DNA of 64,000 nt, from positions 23,220,247-23,284,246 of the forward strand of contig CM057830.1 in assembly GCA_030068075.1 (NCBI GenBank), given 5' to 3'. This document shows, piece by piece, positions 37,398 to 46,731 of the stretch (position 1 is the first letter of the stretch; every line of letters begins with the position of its first letter). The translations under genes and the position numbers were made by a program. The stretch comes from Paguma larvata. Taxonomy: Eukaryota; Chordata; Mammalia; Carnivora; Viverridae. The notes under the pieces were generated by a model, which had not been told where the DNA came from, did not search any database, and saw only the letters and a list, made by a program, of their open reading frames with translations.

Positions 37398-37564
37398 TTT
37401 TTTTTTTTTTTTTTTTTTTTGTTATAATAGTTTATTTCCAAATTGGTTTACATATAACACCCAGTGTTCATCCCAACATGTGCCCTTTTTAATGCCCATC
37501 ACCCCCTCTCCCCCCCTCCCTCATCCCCCTTACCCTCAGTTTTTTCTTAGTCTTTGAGAGTCTC
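37398..37564 (-). promoter_or_regulatory. LINE-1 3' UTR with AATAAA, poly(A) and a G-quadruplex-like motif
   Basis: In LINE sense the 3' UTR runs from 37564 to 37421, then poly(A) at 37420-37398 (23 residues). AATAAA is at 37436-37431. At about 37532-37502 the sense strand has four G-runs (5, 3, 7 and 5 long) with loops of 4, 1 and 3, which fits a canonical G-quadruplex. G-rich 3' UTR tracts are known in LINE-1 families. Confidence 0.85.
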
Positions 37565-40500
37565 TTATGTTTTATCTCCCTCCCTCTCTGTGTCTTTTTT
37601 TTCTTTCCCCTCTTCCCCTCCCCCTGGTTTTTGCTTAGTTTCACAAAGTCCACCTATTCGTGGAAACATATGGTATCTGTCTTTTTCTGACTGACTTATT
37701 TCACTTAACATAATACCCTCCAGTTCCATCCATCTTGCTACACATGGCCAGATTTCATTTTTTCTCATTGCCACGTAGTAGTCCATTGTATATAAGTACC
37801 ATAACTTCTTTATCCATTCGTCAGTTGATGGGCACTTGGTCTCTTTCCATGATTTGGCTATTGTCGAAAGTGCTGCTATGAACATTGGGGTACACGTGCT
37901 CCTATGCATCAGCATTCCTGTGTCTCTTGGGTAGATTCCTAGCAGGGCTATTGCTGGGTCATAGGGTAGCTCTATTTTCATTTTTTTGAGGAACCTCCAC
38001 ACCGTTTTCCAGAGTGGCTGCACCAGTTTGCATTCCCACCAACAGTGTAGGAGGGTGCCTACTTCTCCACATCCTCGCCAGCATCTATAGTTTCCTGATT
38101 TGTTCATTTTAGCCACTCTGACTGGTGTGAGGTGGTATCTCAGTGTAGTTTTGATTTGTATTTCCCTGATGCTGAGTGACATTGAGCATCGTTTCATGTG
38201 TCTGTTGGCCATCTGAATGTCCCCTTTGGAGAAGTGTCTATTCATATCTTCCGCCCATTTCTTCACTGGGTTGTTTGTTTTTCGGGTTTGGAGTTTGGTA
38301 AGTTCTTTATAAATTTTAGATATTAGTCCTTTATCCGATATGTCATTTGCGATGATCTTTTCCCATTCCGTTGGTTGCCTATTCGTTTTGTTGGTTGTTT
38401 CTTTTGCCGTGCAGAAGCTTTTTATCTTGATGAGGTCCCAATAGTTCATCTTTGCTTTTAATTCTCTTGCCTTTGGAGACGTGTCGAGTAAGAAATTGGT
38501 GCGTCTTAGGTCAAAGAGGCTTTTTCCTGTTTTCTCCTCTAGGATTTTGACGGTTTCCTGCCTCACATTCAGATCTTTTATCCATTTAGAATTTATTTTT
38601 GTGAGTGGTGTAAGAAAGTGGTCTAGTTTCATTCTTTTGCATGTTGCTGTCCAATTCTCCCAGCACCATTTGTTAAAGAGGCTGTCTTTTTTCCATTGGA
38701 TACATTTTCCCGCTTTGTCAAAGATTAGTTGGCCATATACTTGCGGGTCCATTTCTGAGTTTTCTATTCTATTCCATTGGTCTATGCGTCTGTTTTTGTG
38801 CCAATACCATACAGTCTTGATGACCACCGCTTTGTAGTAGAGGTTAAAGTCTGGGATTGTGATGCCTCCCGCCTTGGTTTTATTCTTCAGTATTATTTTG
38901 GCTATTCGAGGTCTTTTGTGGTTCCATACAAATTTTAGGATTGTTTGCTCTAGCTTTGAGAAGAATGCTGGTGCAATTTTGATTGGGATTGCATTGAATG
39001 TGTAGATTGCTTTGGGTAGTATTGCCATTTTGACGATATTTATTCTTCCAATCCATGAGCATGGGATGTTTTTCCATTTCCTTGTGTCTTCCTCAATTTC
39101 CTTCATAAGTTTTTTATAGTTTTCAGTGTAGAGATCTTTCACATCTTTGGTTAGGTTTATTCCTAAGTATTTTATGGTTTTTGGTGCAATTGTGAAAGGG
39201 ATTAGCTTCTTTATTTCTCTTTCTGCTGCTTCATTGTTGGTGTATAGAAATGCCACCGATTTCTGTACATTGATTTTGTATCCTGCAACTTTGCTGAAAT
39301 CATGAATCAGTTCTAGTAGGCTTTTGGTGGATTCTGTCGGGTTTTCCATGTAAAGTATCATGTCATCTGCAAAAAGTGAAAGTTTGACTTCCTCCTTGCC
39401 AATCTTGATGCCTTTTATTTTGTTTTGTTGTCTGATTGCTGATGCTAAGACTTCCAGCACTATGTTAAATAGCAGTGGCGAGAGTGGACATCCCTGTCGT
39501 GTTCCTGATCTCAGGGGGAAGGCTTTCAATTTTTCCCCATTGAGGATGATATTAGCTGTGGGTTTTTCATATATGGCTTTTATGATGTTTAAGTATGTTC
39601 CTTCTATCCCGACTTTCTCGAGAGTTTTTATTAAGAAAGGATGCTGTATTTTGTCAAATGCTTTTTCTGCATCTATTGACAGGATCATATGGTTCTTATC
39701 TTTTCTTTTGTTGATGTGATGTATCACGTTGATTGATTTGCGAATATTGAACCAGCCCTGCAACCCAGGGATGAATCCTACTTGATCATGGTGGATAATT
39801 CTCTTTATATGCTGTTGGATTCGATTTGCTAGTATCTTGTTGAGAATTTTTGCATCCATATTCATCAGGGATATTGGCCTGTAATTTTCTTTCTTTGCTG
39901 GGTCTCTATCTGGTTTGGGAATCAAAGTGATGCTGGCTTCATAGAATGAGTCCGGGAGTTTTCCTTCCGTTTCAATTTTTTGGAACAGCTTGAGGAGGAT
40001 AGGAATTAACTCTGTTTTAAATGTCTGGTAAAATTCCGCAGGAAAGCCATCTGGTCCAGGGCTTTTATTTGCTGGGAGGTTTTTAATAACTGATTCTATT
40101 TCTTCACTAGTTATGGGTCTGTTCAAATTTTCTATTACTTCCCGTTTGAGTTTTGGTAGCGTGTGGCTATTTAGGAAGCTGTCCATTTCTTCCAGATTGC
40201 CAAGTTTGGTGGCATATAATTTTTCATAGTATTCTCTGATGATTGCTTGTATCTCTGAGGGATTGGTTGTAATTTCTCCCTTTTCATTCACGATTTTATT
40301 TATTTGAGTTCTCTCTCTTTTCTTTTTGAGAAGCCTGGCTAGAGGTTTGTCTATTTTGTTTATTTTTTCAAAGAACCAGCTTTTGGTTTCATTGATCTGT
40401 TCCACTACCTTTTCTGTCTCCATATGGTTAATTTGAGCTCTGATCTTTGTTATTTCTCTCTTTCTGCTGGGCTTGGGTTGTTTTAGTTGATCTGCTTCTA

Positions 40501-41539
40501 GTTCCTTTAGGCGTGCTGTTAGAATTTGTGTTATTGATTTTTCTTGTTTCTTGAGATGGGCCTGGATTGCAATATATTTCCCTCTCAGGACTGCCTTTGC
40601 TGCATCCCAGAGCGTTTGGATTGTTGTATTTTCATTTTCATTTGTTTCCATGTATTTTTTAATTTCTTCTCTGATGGCTTGGTTGACCCAGTCATCTTTT
40701 AGTAGGTTATTTCTTAGCCGCCATGTTCTTGGATATTTTCCAGGCTTTCTCCTGTGGTTGATTTCAAGTTTCAAAGCATTGTGGTCTGACACTGTACACG
40801 GTATGATCTCAATTCTTTTATATTTATTCAGAGCTTCCCTGTGCCCCAGAATGTGGTCTATCTTGGAAAATGTACCGTGTGCAGATGAGAAGAATGTAAA
40901 TTCCTTTGCTTCTGGATGAAGGACCCTAAAGATGTCTGTGAGGCCCATCTGTCCTAATGTGTCATTCAGGGCTATTGTTTCTGCGGAGATTTTCTGTTTT
41001 GTTGATCTATCCAATGCCGAGAGTGGAGTGTTGAGATCCCCTACTATTAGGACGTTTTTATCGATGAGGTTGCTAATGTTTGTAATTAGTTGTTTTACAA
41101 ATTTGGGTGCCCCCAAATTCGGTGCGTAGATATTTACAATTGTTAGCTCTTCCTGCTGGATGGTCCCTGAGACTATTATATAATGTCCTTCCTCATCTCT
41201 TATTACATCGTTCATTTTAAAGTCTAATTTGTCTGATATAAGTGTGGCTACTCCGGCTTTCTTCTGACTTCCAGTAGCATGGTAGATAGTTCTCCATCCC
41301 CTCACTTTCAATCTGAAGGTATCTTCAGGTTTAAGATGAGTTTCTTGAAGACAGCAAATAGATGGGTCTTGTTTTTTAATCCATTCTGTTATCCTGTGTC
41401 TTTTGATTGGCGCATTTAGTCCATTTACATTCAGTGTTAATATTGAAAAATATGGGCTTACAGTCACTGTATTATCTGTAAGTTTCATGTTTGTAAGGCT
41501 GTGTCTGGTAGTTTGTATTCTTTGCCTCCTTGTTTTCAT
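37565..41539 (-). CDS. L1 ORF2: LINE-1 ORF2p: endonuclease and reverse transcriptase (1324 aa)
   Basis: The protein nicks target DNA and reverse-transcribes LINE RNA from the nick (target-primed reverse transcription). The apurinic-type endonuclease is at about 30-262. Its expected catalytic positions are all present: N37, E66 (QETH), D168 and N170 (GDLN), D228 (KIDH), and D252-H253 (SDHN). The reverse transcriptase spans about 490-790, with D623 (SIDAEKAFD) and the FADD motif at 723-726. The cysteine-rich region is C1153-X3-C1157-X7-H1165-X4-C1170. There is no stop or frameshift. Residue spacing matches human ORF2p with a constant offset of 23 through the FADD box. About 27 extra residues, rich in Lys, Glu and Gly, follow the usual end (RIGG). 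The first ATG overlaps the ORF1 stop; a second Met (M18) is also possible. Activity is inferred, not shown. Confidence 0.97.
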   Translation of the reverse strand: MKTRRQRIQTTRHSLTNMKLTDNTVTVSPYFSILTLNVNGLNAPIKRHRITEWIKKQDPSICCLQETHLKPEDTFRLKVRGWRTIYHATGSQKKAGVATLISDKLDFKMNDVIRDEEGHYIIVSGTIQQEELTIVNIYAPNLGAPKFVKQLITNISNLIDKNVLIVGDLNTPLSALDRSTKQKISAETIALNDTLGQMGLTDIFRVLHPEAKEFTFFSSAHGTFSKIDHILGHREALNKYKRIEIIPCTVSDHNALKLEINHRRKPGKYPRTWRLRNNLLKDDWVNQAIREEIKKYMETNENENTTIQTLWDAAKAVLRGKYIAIQAHLKKQEKSITQILTARLKELEADQLKQPKPSRKREITKIRAQINHMETEKVVEQINETKSWFFEKINKIDKPLARLLKKKRERTQINKIVNEKGEITTNPSEIQAIIREYYEKLYATKLGNLEEMDSFLNSHTLPKLKREVIENLNRPITSEEIESVIKNLPANKSPGPDGFPAEFYQTFKTELIPILLKLFQKIETEGKLPDSFYEASITLIPKPDRDPAKKENYRPISLMNMDAKILNKILANRIQQHIKRIIHHDQVGFIPGLQGWFNIRKSINVIHHINKRKDKNHMILSIDAEKAFDKIQHPFLIKTLEKVGIEGTYLNIIKAIYEKPTANIILNGEKLKAFPLRSGTRQGCPLSPLLFNIVLEVLASAIRQQNKIKGIKIGKEEVKLSLFADDMILYMENPTESTKSLLELIHDFSKVAGYKINVQKSVAFLYTNNEAAEREIKKLIPFTIAPKTIKYLGINLTKDVKDLYTENYKKLMKEIEEDTRKWKNIPCSWIGRINIVKMAILPKAIYTFNAIPIKIAPAFFSKLEQTILKFVWNHKRPRIAKIILKNKTKAGGITIPDFNLYYKAVVIKTVWYWHKNRRIDQWNRIENSEMDPQVYGQLIFDKAGKCIQWKKDSLFNKWCWENWTATCKRMKLDHFLTPLTKINSKWIKDLNVRQETVKILEEKTGKSLFDLRRTNFLLDTSPKARELKAKMNYWDLIKIKSFCTAKETTNKTNRQPTEWEKIIANDISDKGLISKIYKELTKLQTRKTNNPVKKWAEDMNRHFSKGDIQMANRHMKRCSMSLSIREIQIKTTLRYHLTPVRVAKMNKSGNYRCWRGCGEVGTLLHCWWECKLVQPLWKTVWRFLKKMKIELPYDPAIALLGIYPRDTGMLMHRSTCTPMFIAALSTIAKSWKETKCPSTDEWIKKLWYLYTMDYYVAMRKNEIWPCVARWMELEGIMLSEISQSEKDRYHMFPRIGGLCETKQKPGGGEEGKEKKDTEREGDKT

Positions 41540-42429
41540 AGAGTGCCCCTCAGGATCTCTTGCAGTGCTGGCTTATTTGTGATAAATTCTTTCAGTTTTT
41601 GTTTGTTGGGAAAAACCTTGATCTCTCCTTCTATTCTGAATGACAGGCTAGCCGGATACAGAATTCTTGGTTGCATGTCCTTCTTGCTCATCACATTGAA
41701 GATGTCCTGCCATTCCTTTCTGGCTTGCCAAGTTTCCGTAGATAAGTCTGCTACTACCCTTATAGGTCTCCCTTTGTATGTTAGGGTTCTTTTGTCCCTA
41801 GCTGCTTTCAGGATTCTCTCCCTATCTTTGTATTTTGCCAGCTTCACTATGATGTGCCGTGCAGAAGGTCTATTCAAGTTACGTCTGAGGGGAGTTCTCT
41901 GTGCCTCTTGGATTTCCATGCCCGTTTCCTTTCTCATGTTGAGGAAGTTCTCAGCAATGATTTGTTCCAGAACCCCTTCGACTCCTTTCTCTCTCTCTTC
42001 TTCCTCTGGAACTCCTATGATACGGATATTGTTTCTTTTGACTGCATCGCTCAGCTCTCGAATTCTCCTTTCCTGTTCCTGGATCAGCTTCTCTCTCTTT
42101 TTATCTGCTTCCTCTTTTTCAATGATTTTGTCTTCTAATGCACTAACTCTTTCCTCTACCTCTTCAATCCGTGCTGTGGTTGCTTCCAGTTTCCCCTGTA
42201 TTTCTTCCAATGTCTTCTTTAATTCTTCCTGACCGTTTTTAAGGTCTTTGAACTTTGCCTCGTAGGACCCCTTGCATTCATCTAAGCTTTTTTCAAGGCC
42301 AGCAATTAGTTTTATGATTAACATTCTATATTCAAGTTCTGTTATGTTGCTTATATCTCTTTTCATTAATTCTTGAGCTGTCACTGCTTCTTGTAGACTC
42401 TTTTGAGGAGAATTCTTCCGTCTCGTCAT
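41536..42429 (-). CDS. L1 ORF1: LINE-1 ORF1p: RNA-binding trimeric chaperone (297 aa)
   Basis: ORF1p coats LINE RNA in cis and acts as a nucleic-acid chaperone in the cytoplasmic ribonucleoprotein. A basic, short N-terminus ([10 protein letters not shown]) leads into a predicted coiled coil at about 40-130, with heptad-like [17 protein letters not shown] and [10 protein letters not shown]. An RRM follows at about 134-228 ([16 protein letters not shown]), then the C-terminal domain at 229-297 ([23 protein letters not shown]). I chose the ATG at 42429 because [10 protein letters not shown] is the usual start in related carnivore and ungulate elements and the context AAAATGA has A at -3. The frame stays open to an ATG at 42498, which would add 23 residues. 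The stop TGA shares bases with the ORF2 ATG. No internal stop is present. Confidence 0.95.
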   Translation of the reverse strand: MTRRKNSPQKSLQEAVTAQELMKRDISNITELEYRMLIIKLIAGLEKSLDECKGSYEAKFKDLKNGQEELKKTLEEIQGKLEATTARIEEVEERVSALEDKIIEKEEADKKREKLIQEQERRIRELSDAVKRNNIRIIGVPEEEEREKGVEGVLEQIIAENFLNMRKETGMEIQEAQRTPLRRNLNRPSARHIIVKLAKYKDRERILKAARDKRTLTYKGRPIRVVADLSTETWQARKEWQDIFNVMSKKDMQPRILYPASLSFRIEGEIKVFPNKQKLKEFITNKPALQEILRGTL

Positions 42430-42622
42430 TTTGGCTGGATGTGTTATGGGTTGTTTCTTGAAGTTGCCCTGGAAAGGAAAACTTTGAAGATGTCCCAAAT
42501 AGCATAGGAAAGAGATGGGCAGCCAGGAGTACTGATTTCAGTTTGAAGCATAAAACAAACAATGAGAAAATGCCTCCACTTCATTGATTTCCTTTGCAGG
42601 ATGTGGAAGATCAGGTTACTTC
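42430..42622 (-). promoter_or_regulatory. Short 5' leader of the LINE-1, probably truncated
   Basis: About 193 bp precede the ORF1 start in LINE sense. It is not GC-rich and I count no CpG between 42480 and 42610, unlike a full LINE-1 5' UTR promoter. It contains the pyrimidine-rich TTTTCCTTTCCAG, which looks like a splice acceptor, at about 42486-42474. Whether this leader drives transcription is unknown. Confidence 0.6.
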
Positions 42623-42638
42623 GAGGTACCAATATTTT
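42623..42638. repeat. Target-site duplication, copy 2, of the young LINE-1
   Basis: GAGGTACCAATATTTT is identical to 37091-37106. The base before it differs (C here, T at 37090), which fixes this boundary. Confidence 0.95.
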
Positions 42639-43269
42639 GAAGAATATATTTAATATTATAACTTATGTTATATACATTATAACCTAATTCTTTCTGTGAT
42701 GTTAAAGTTATAGTTGTCGAAAAAACTACAGTAATGATTCCCTGTATTTTGAATTAATTATCTCCTTTTTAACTTTAAACGTATGAAATATTCGAACAGA
42801 TAAAAATAGCAGAGAATAATACAGTGAAGAGTCTTTAAAACATTTTTACCCAAAGTTCAGAGTAAGCAAAGATAGTTTAGATCATATTCACATACATACA
42901 TAAACTATACAGATAACTGAAGCAAACGATCCACAGAACACTGCTTAGATGTACTGCACATTGCATTGGTATTTCCTATTTTGTTCTACTTTATTCTTCT
43001 TAAAAACATTAGCCACAGTCTTTTAAAGTGATTTCACACCCACTATTTGGGTATCATTCCACAGTTTGAAAAACGCTGATATATTATGAACATTTTTACG
43101 GGTCCACTATTCATTCAATGTTATAAGATGTTAACATTTTGCCATATTTGCTTCAAATAAAAAGAAAACATTAGATAAATTCCAAGTCTTCCGATGCACT
43201 CTTTCTTTTCCCTTTTCCCAGTTCCACTTCAGAAGTTACTGTTCTTTTAAATTTGATGTTTGTTTTTAT

Positions 43270-43960
43270 GTGTGTTTAATAGTTTTAACTTTTTATCGAT
43301 ATACCCATAAAAATGTATAGTACGCTTTTGCTTAAAGTTTATAGAAAGGTATGCTCATCTAATTTTCTGCCACCAGTCTCTTTTTTATTTCTTTTGGTTC
43401 ATCAATATGTGTTGTTATTGATCAAGTTTGCCACCTTGTAGCTCAAGTTTACCCATTTCACCTGCTCTGTAGTGGCACATTGAATGAATATTCCTCATTT
43501 TTATTAATCAATCAACTGTGGTTGGTAATTTAGATTTCGTTGTTATTGATGTGGCCATGATGATTAATACTGCAATGGACATTCATGGACAAGCATCTTT
43601 CTGCTCAAGAATAAGTGTTTCACTAGGATCTATAACTACAGCTGGAAGCATGAAGCAATAAAGCTTACACAGTTTTTACTTTATATATGTTTCTAAATTG
43701 TTCTCCAAAATAGTCATTCTGATTTCTATATGCACAAACACTGTATAAGAGTTACTGTTTCTCCACATCCTTGTCAATTCTTAGTGTGATTAAAAACTAA
43801 TGTGAATTAAATCTTGTTTTATTTTAATTTGCATTTTATTAATTAGTGGTGAGGTTGAAATGTTTTATGTTTTTTGGTCATTTGAATCCTTTCTTCTATA
43901 AATATTTTCCATTTTTCATTTCTAATGAAATTCATATTTTATGTATGTATGCATTAAGGA
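43270..43960 (-). mobile_element. Ancient diverged LINE-1 fragment, minus strand
   Basis: The reversed end of ORF2 is recognisable: GATGTGGCCATGATGATTAA, TTGTTCTCCAAAATAGTCAT, GTTTCTCCACATCCTTGTCA and TTTAATTTGCATTTTATTAA. All frames are broken. The flank 42770-43200 may be more of the same or another old repeat. Confidence 0.6.
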
Positions 43961-44025
43961 TTTTTCCTCATGTTTCTATTTGTAAGAGTGAGGCCAAGTC
44001 TATACTATCAATATGGTGGTGAAAA

Positions 44026-44062
44026 TTTAAAAAATTTTAAAAAATTTTAAAAAATTTAAAAT
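44026..44062. repeat. Short AAAATTTTAAAA tandem tract
   Basis: The unit AAAATTTTA is repeated about four times with small changes. It is AT-only and low-complexity. Confidence 0.85.
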
Positions 44063-44399
44063 TAAAGTAATTATCCAAATGAACAAAAGAAAGGAAGATC
44101 TCATACCTGCTGTTCAGTCTTACAACTTAAGTGTATTCTTCTGGTTTCTTTTGTTTTCATAGTTGGTTCCTCTGCAAGAACAGCTTTAAAAGTGATGTTT
44201 GAGGACCAAGTTGACCTGAGTTAAGCTCATAATAACAGCTTTTCACTTGGGATAATATAATGCATAGACTTAAACGTGTTCTTTTATTTCTCAGTCTTCA
44301 GTACTGTACCTCTGGATCAAATTTCTGTGGTTTAGGTAATTTCCCTTTCCCAATACATTGTTTCCTCTCAATTTAAGTGATTTATTCTTTTTCTTTATT

Positions 44400-44790
44400 A
44401 GTTTCCCCCGGCTTTATTGAGATGTAATTCACATACAACATTGTATAAGTTTAAGGTAACAGCATGGTGGTAAGGTATTATCGGGCATGATAATCATTGC
44501 CAAATTATTACCATAATAAGGTTTCATTAACATATCCATCGCTTCATATTATTACAAAGTTTTGTGTCTGTGGTGAGAACATTTCAGCTTATTCTCTTAG
44601 CAACTTTCAAGTATATAATACCGTGTTGTTAACTATAGTCACCATGCTGAATATTAGATCCCCAGAACTTATTCATCTTATAACCAGAAGTTTGTACCCA
44701 TTGACCAACATCTCCTTCATTTCCCCCCAATTCTTGGCAACCATTTTACTTTATGTTTCTGTGAGTTTGGTTTGTTCTCAACTTGCTCTC
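44400..44790 (-). mobile_element. L1M-type LINE-1 3' UTR fragment, minus strand
   Basis: GGCTTTATTGAGATGTAATT, CACATACAACATTGTATAAG, CCGTGTTGTTAACTATAGTC and AGAACTTATTCATCTTATAA are typical of L1M 3' UTRs. The text parallels 28400-28700. The 71-105-codon frames through it are not genes. Confidence 0.75.
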
Positions 44791-45809
44791 ATTCCAAATT
44801 ATTGTGGATGTCAATTATAACATGAATGAAGAAAACATACATCTAATATCTAACTGCTATGTGTGGTATATTGTACTGAAATGGATGGGTGTAGATATAT
44901 GATATAATATCTTACTTCAGCCACAGTATGATTTCAGCCTAAGACCAATATGTATACATTAAGCGACTGTGTGCTGGTTTGGATCTGAGGCTTTACTTCC
45001 AGTCCCATTCCTTCATGGCCATGTCATCTTAGTGTGTCATTTCCCCTATGGTTCCTCAATACTGAGGTAACCCCAAAGCACTCTTTTTTTTTTTTTAGAA
45101 GAAAAGGAAAAATAATGATAGGCCAAATCAGGATAATGAGTATCTCTTTTTTTCAATTCTCTCATTAGCTCTTTGAGTGACTACATCAATTCAGTTGTAA
45201 ATGATGTTAAGTATAAATTTAAAGTATCGAATCTGAGGCATGAGCCAAGGAATATATTGCCCCCATCCTTCTCCAAATACCATGGAATTGAGTCTGCCCT
45301 TGCCTCAGTTGACTTACTGACTTGTAAGAGCCCGTCCACATCTAGCATCCTGTGGTTTTAAAGATGTTCTCTTGTTGGTTATGTGCAATGTTATACACAT
45401 AGGATCATTTTCAAAAACAGTCTTATTTGACCTTGATGGCCCTTTGACATATTTGAAAATAAAGCAACTCTTCTGCTCTGTTGTTTCTTGACAATAAAGT
45501 TTAAGAGAAAACAGATTCCCACATTATCCCAAACTCTTCAGTATAGAGCTGTCAATATTTTTAATTCTTCAAGAAGTTAAGATTTTATGTGTTTTGGTGC
45601 CAGGAAATAATTTTGTGATAAAATGAACATCTGGTTTGCTTGAAAATATTGGCATCCTTACAAACATGAATTCATTAGAGAGGAATTCCACATGCATTGC
45701 GTCTGAGCTACTGCTTCTGTGAACTAAAAGGACTATGTTCCTTAATGTCTCAGAAGTGTTTAGGAAATGTGAAGTTGAAGAAATTGTCAGTTTTTTGAAA
45801 GCAGAAATA
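44791..45809. other. Unrecognised non-coding sequence
   Basis: No gene or named repeat is supported. Confidence 0.4.
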
Positions 45810-45924
45810 ATGTCTTATCTTTTGTTCTTTCCTGAGCCCGACCCTGAAATGATGGCCTGAGCCAAAATCAAGAGTCAGACACTCAAACGACTAAGCCACC
45901 CAGGTGCCCATGTCTTGTCCTTTT
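45810..45924 (-). mobile_element. Short CAN-SINE fragment (5' third only)
   Basis: Only about 80 bp remain: the reversed head AAACGACTAAGCCACCCAGG plus TGCCC, and the body back to GATGGCCTGAGCC. An imperfect repeat (ATGTCTTATCTTTT and ATGTCTTGTCCTTTT) flanks it at 45810-45823 and 45910-45924. As at 31984, the 3' part may have been missing at insertion. Confidence 0.75.
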
Positions 45925-46518
45925 TTGTAGGCCCTATGGCTAGCTGGAGCTTGCCTCATCGGAAGAGATCAATACGAATATTCATGGATTGGGGTATATA
46001 TCATTAATTTTCAAACATGCATACTTTGAATAATGTAGGATTTTATTCCATTGTTTCTCACCTAGATAGATATATGGGCCTTTACCCTCGCTTTATATTC
46101 CTTTAGAGCTGTTATACAAGCTAAAGCAATTTTTAGGGAAATTCACTTCTAAAATATTTTTGTTAATGTTTCCAATGTGCAGTTATAGGACTGAAGATTA
46201 TCAGAACATAGGTAACTGCCTGTGACATCCGTATTTTACAGTGGCAACCATTGTCCACCTGTTTTAAGTACTGCCTGCATGATTTTTTTCTTTATGTGAG
46301 AAACACAAGTAAATCAACATTTAAAAAGGTATAGGAAATTAGAATCTTGTTTATGACTAGAAAAGCTTGACTATTTTTATTACTAGATACTTATAATCAT
46401 GTCACATGCAATGTTACATTTGATTATGGAAGAATTTTAGAATAATTAAGGTACATTAATTGATATTTATGAAATAACCATGAATGATGCAACATGACTC
46501 AGACCATTTGGAAACATG
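45925..46518. other. Unrecognised non-coding sequence
   Basis: No gene or named repeat is supported. Confidence 0.4.
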
Positions 46519-46731
46519 CTCTAAGACAGTGTTCTGCAAATTTTTTCATAAGGGACCAGATAGTATATATTTTAATCTTGTGGGATATATGGTTTCAGTC
46601 GCACCTGCTCACATGTGCCTTTGTATCCCAAAAGCAACCATAGTCAGTGCATAAAAGAATGGCTATGTTCCAATAAAACTTTATTTATAAATACAGTCAC
46701 AGGCTACACATTGCTGACCCTTGCCCTAAAA
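46519..46731. mobile_element. hAT-type non-autonomous DNA transposon with 8-bp duplications
   Basis: The ends CAGTGTTCTGCAAA (46527) and TTGCTGACCCTTG (to 46723) are imperfect inverted repeats. Candidate 8-bp target duplications, CTCTAAGA and CCCTAAAA, lie at 46519-46526 and 46724-46731. Internal words include AAGGGACCAGATAGTATATA and CAATAAAACTTTATTTATAA. I cannot settle the subfamily name. Confidence 0.8.

Larger units (their letters stand above)
37107..42622 (-). mobile_element. Young LINE-1 with both ORFs intact and a 3' transduction
   Basis: The insertion is about 5.5 kb on the minus strand. In its own sense the order is: about 193 bp of 5' leader (42622-42430), ORF1, ORF2, a short 3' UTR, AATAAA (37436-37431), a poly(A) tract (37420-37398), 281 bp of extra sequence, ATTAAA (37135-37130) and a second poly(A) tract. 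Perfect 16-bp duplications enclose the whole. Two complete reading frames plus perfect duplications point to a very recent insertion. The short leader suggests 5' truncation, since carnivore LINE-1 promoters normally lie in a longer 5' UTR. Confidence 0.96.

Noticed and set aside
40551..40919. 122-codon plus-strand frame (and neighbours at 38481, 39360 and 40932) opposite ORF2
   Set aside because: They are antisense shadows of the ORF2 coding strand, with no recognisable protein family.
41501..42232. 243-codon plus-strand open frame opposite LINE-1 ORF1
   Set aside because: It lies entirely antisense to the ORF1/ORF2 start region and has no domain. The A-rich codon bias of LINE-1 leaves the opposite strand open, so it is a shadow.
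42332..42632. Two minus-strand frames (76 and 62 codons) over the LINE-1 leader
   Set aside because: They overlap the leader and ORF1 start in other frames and resemble no LINE ORF0 that I can support.
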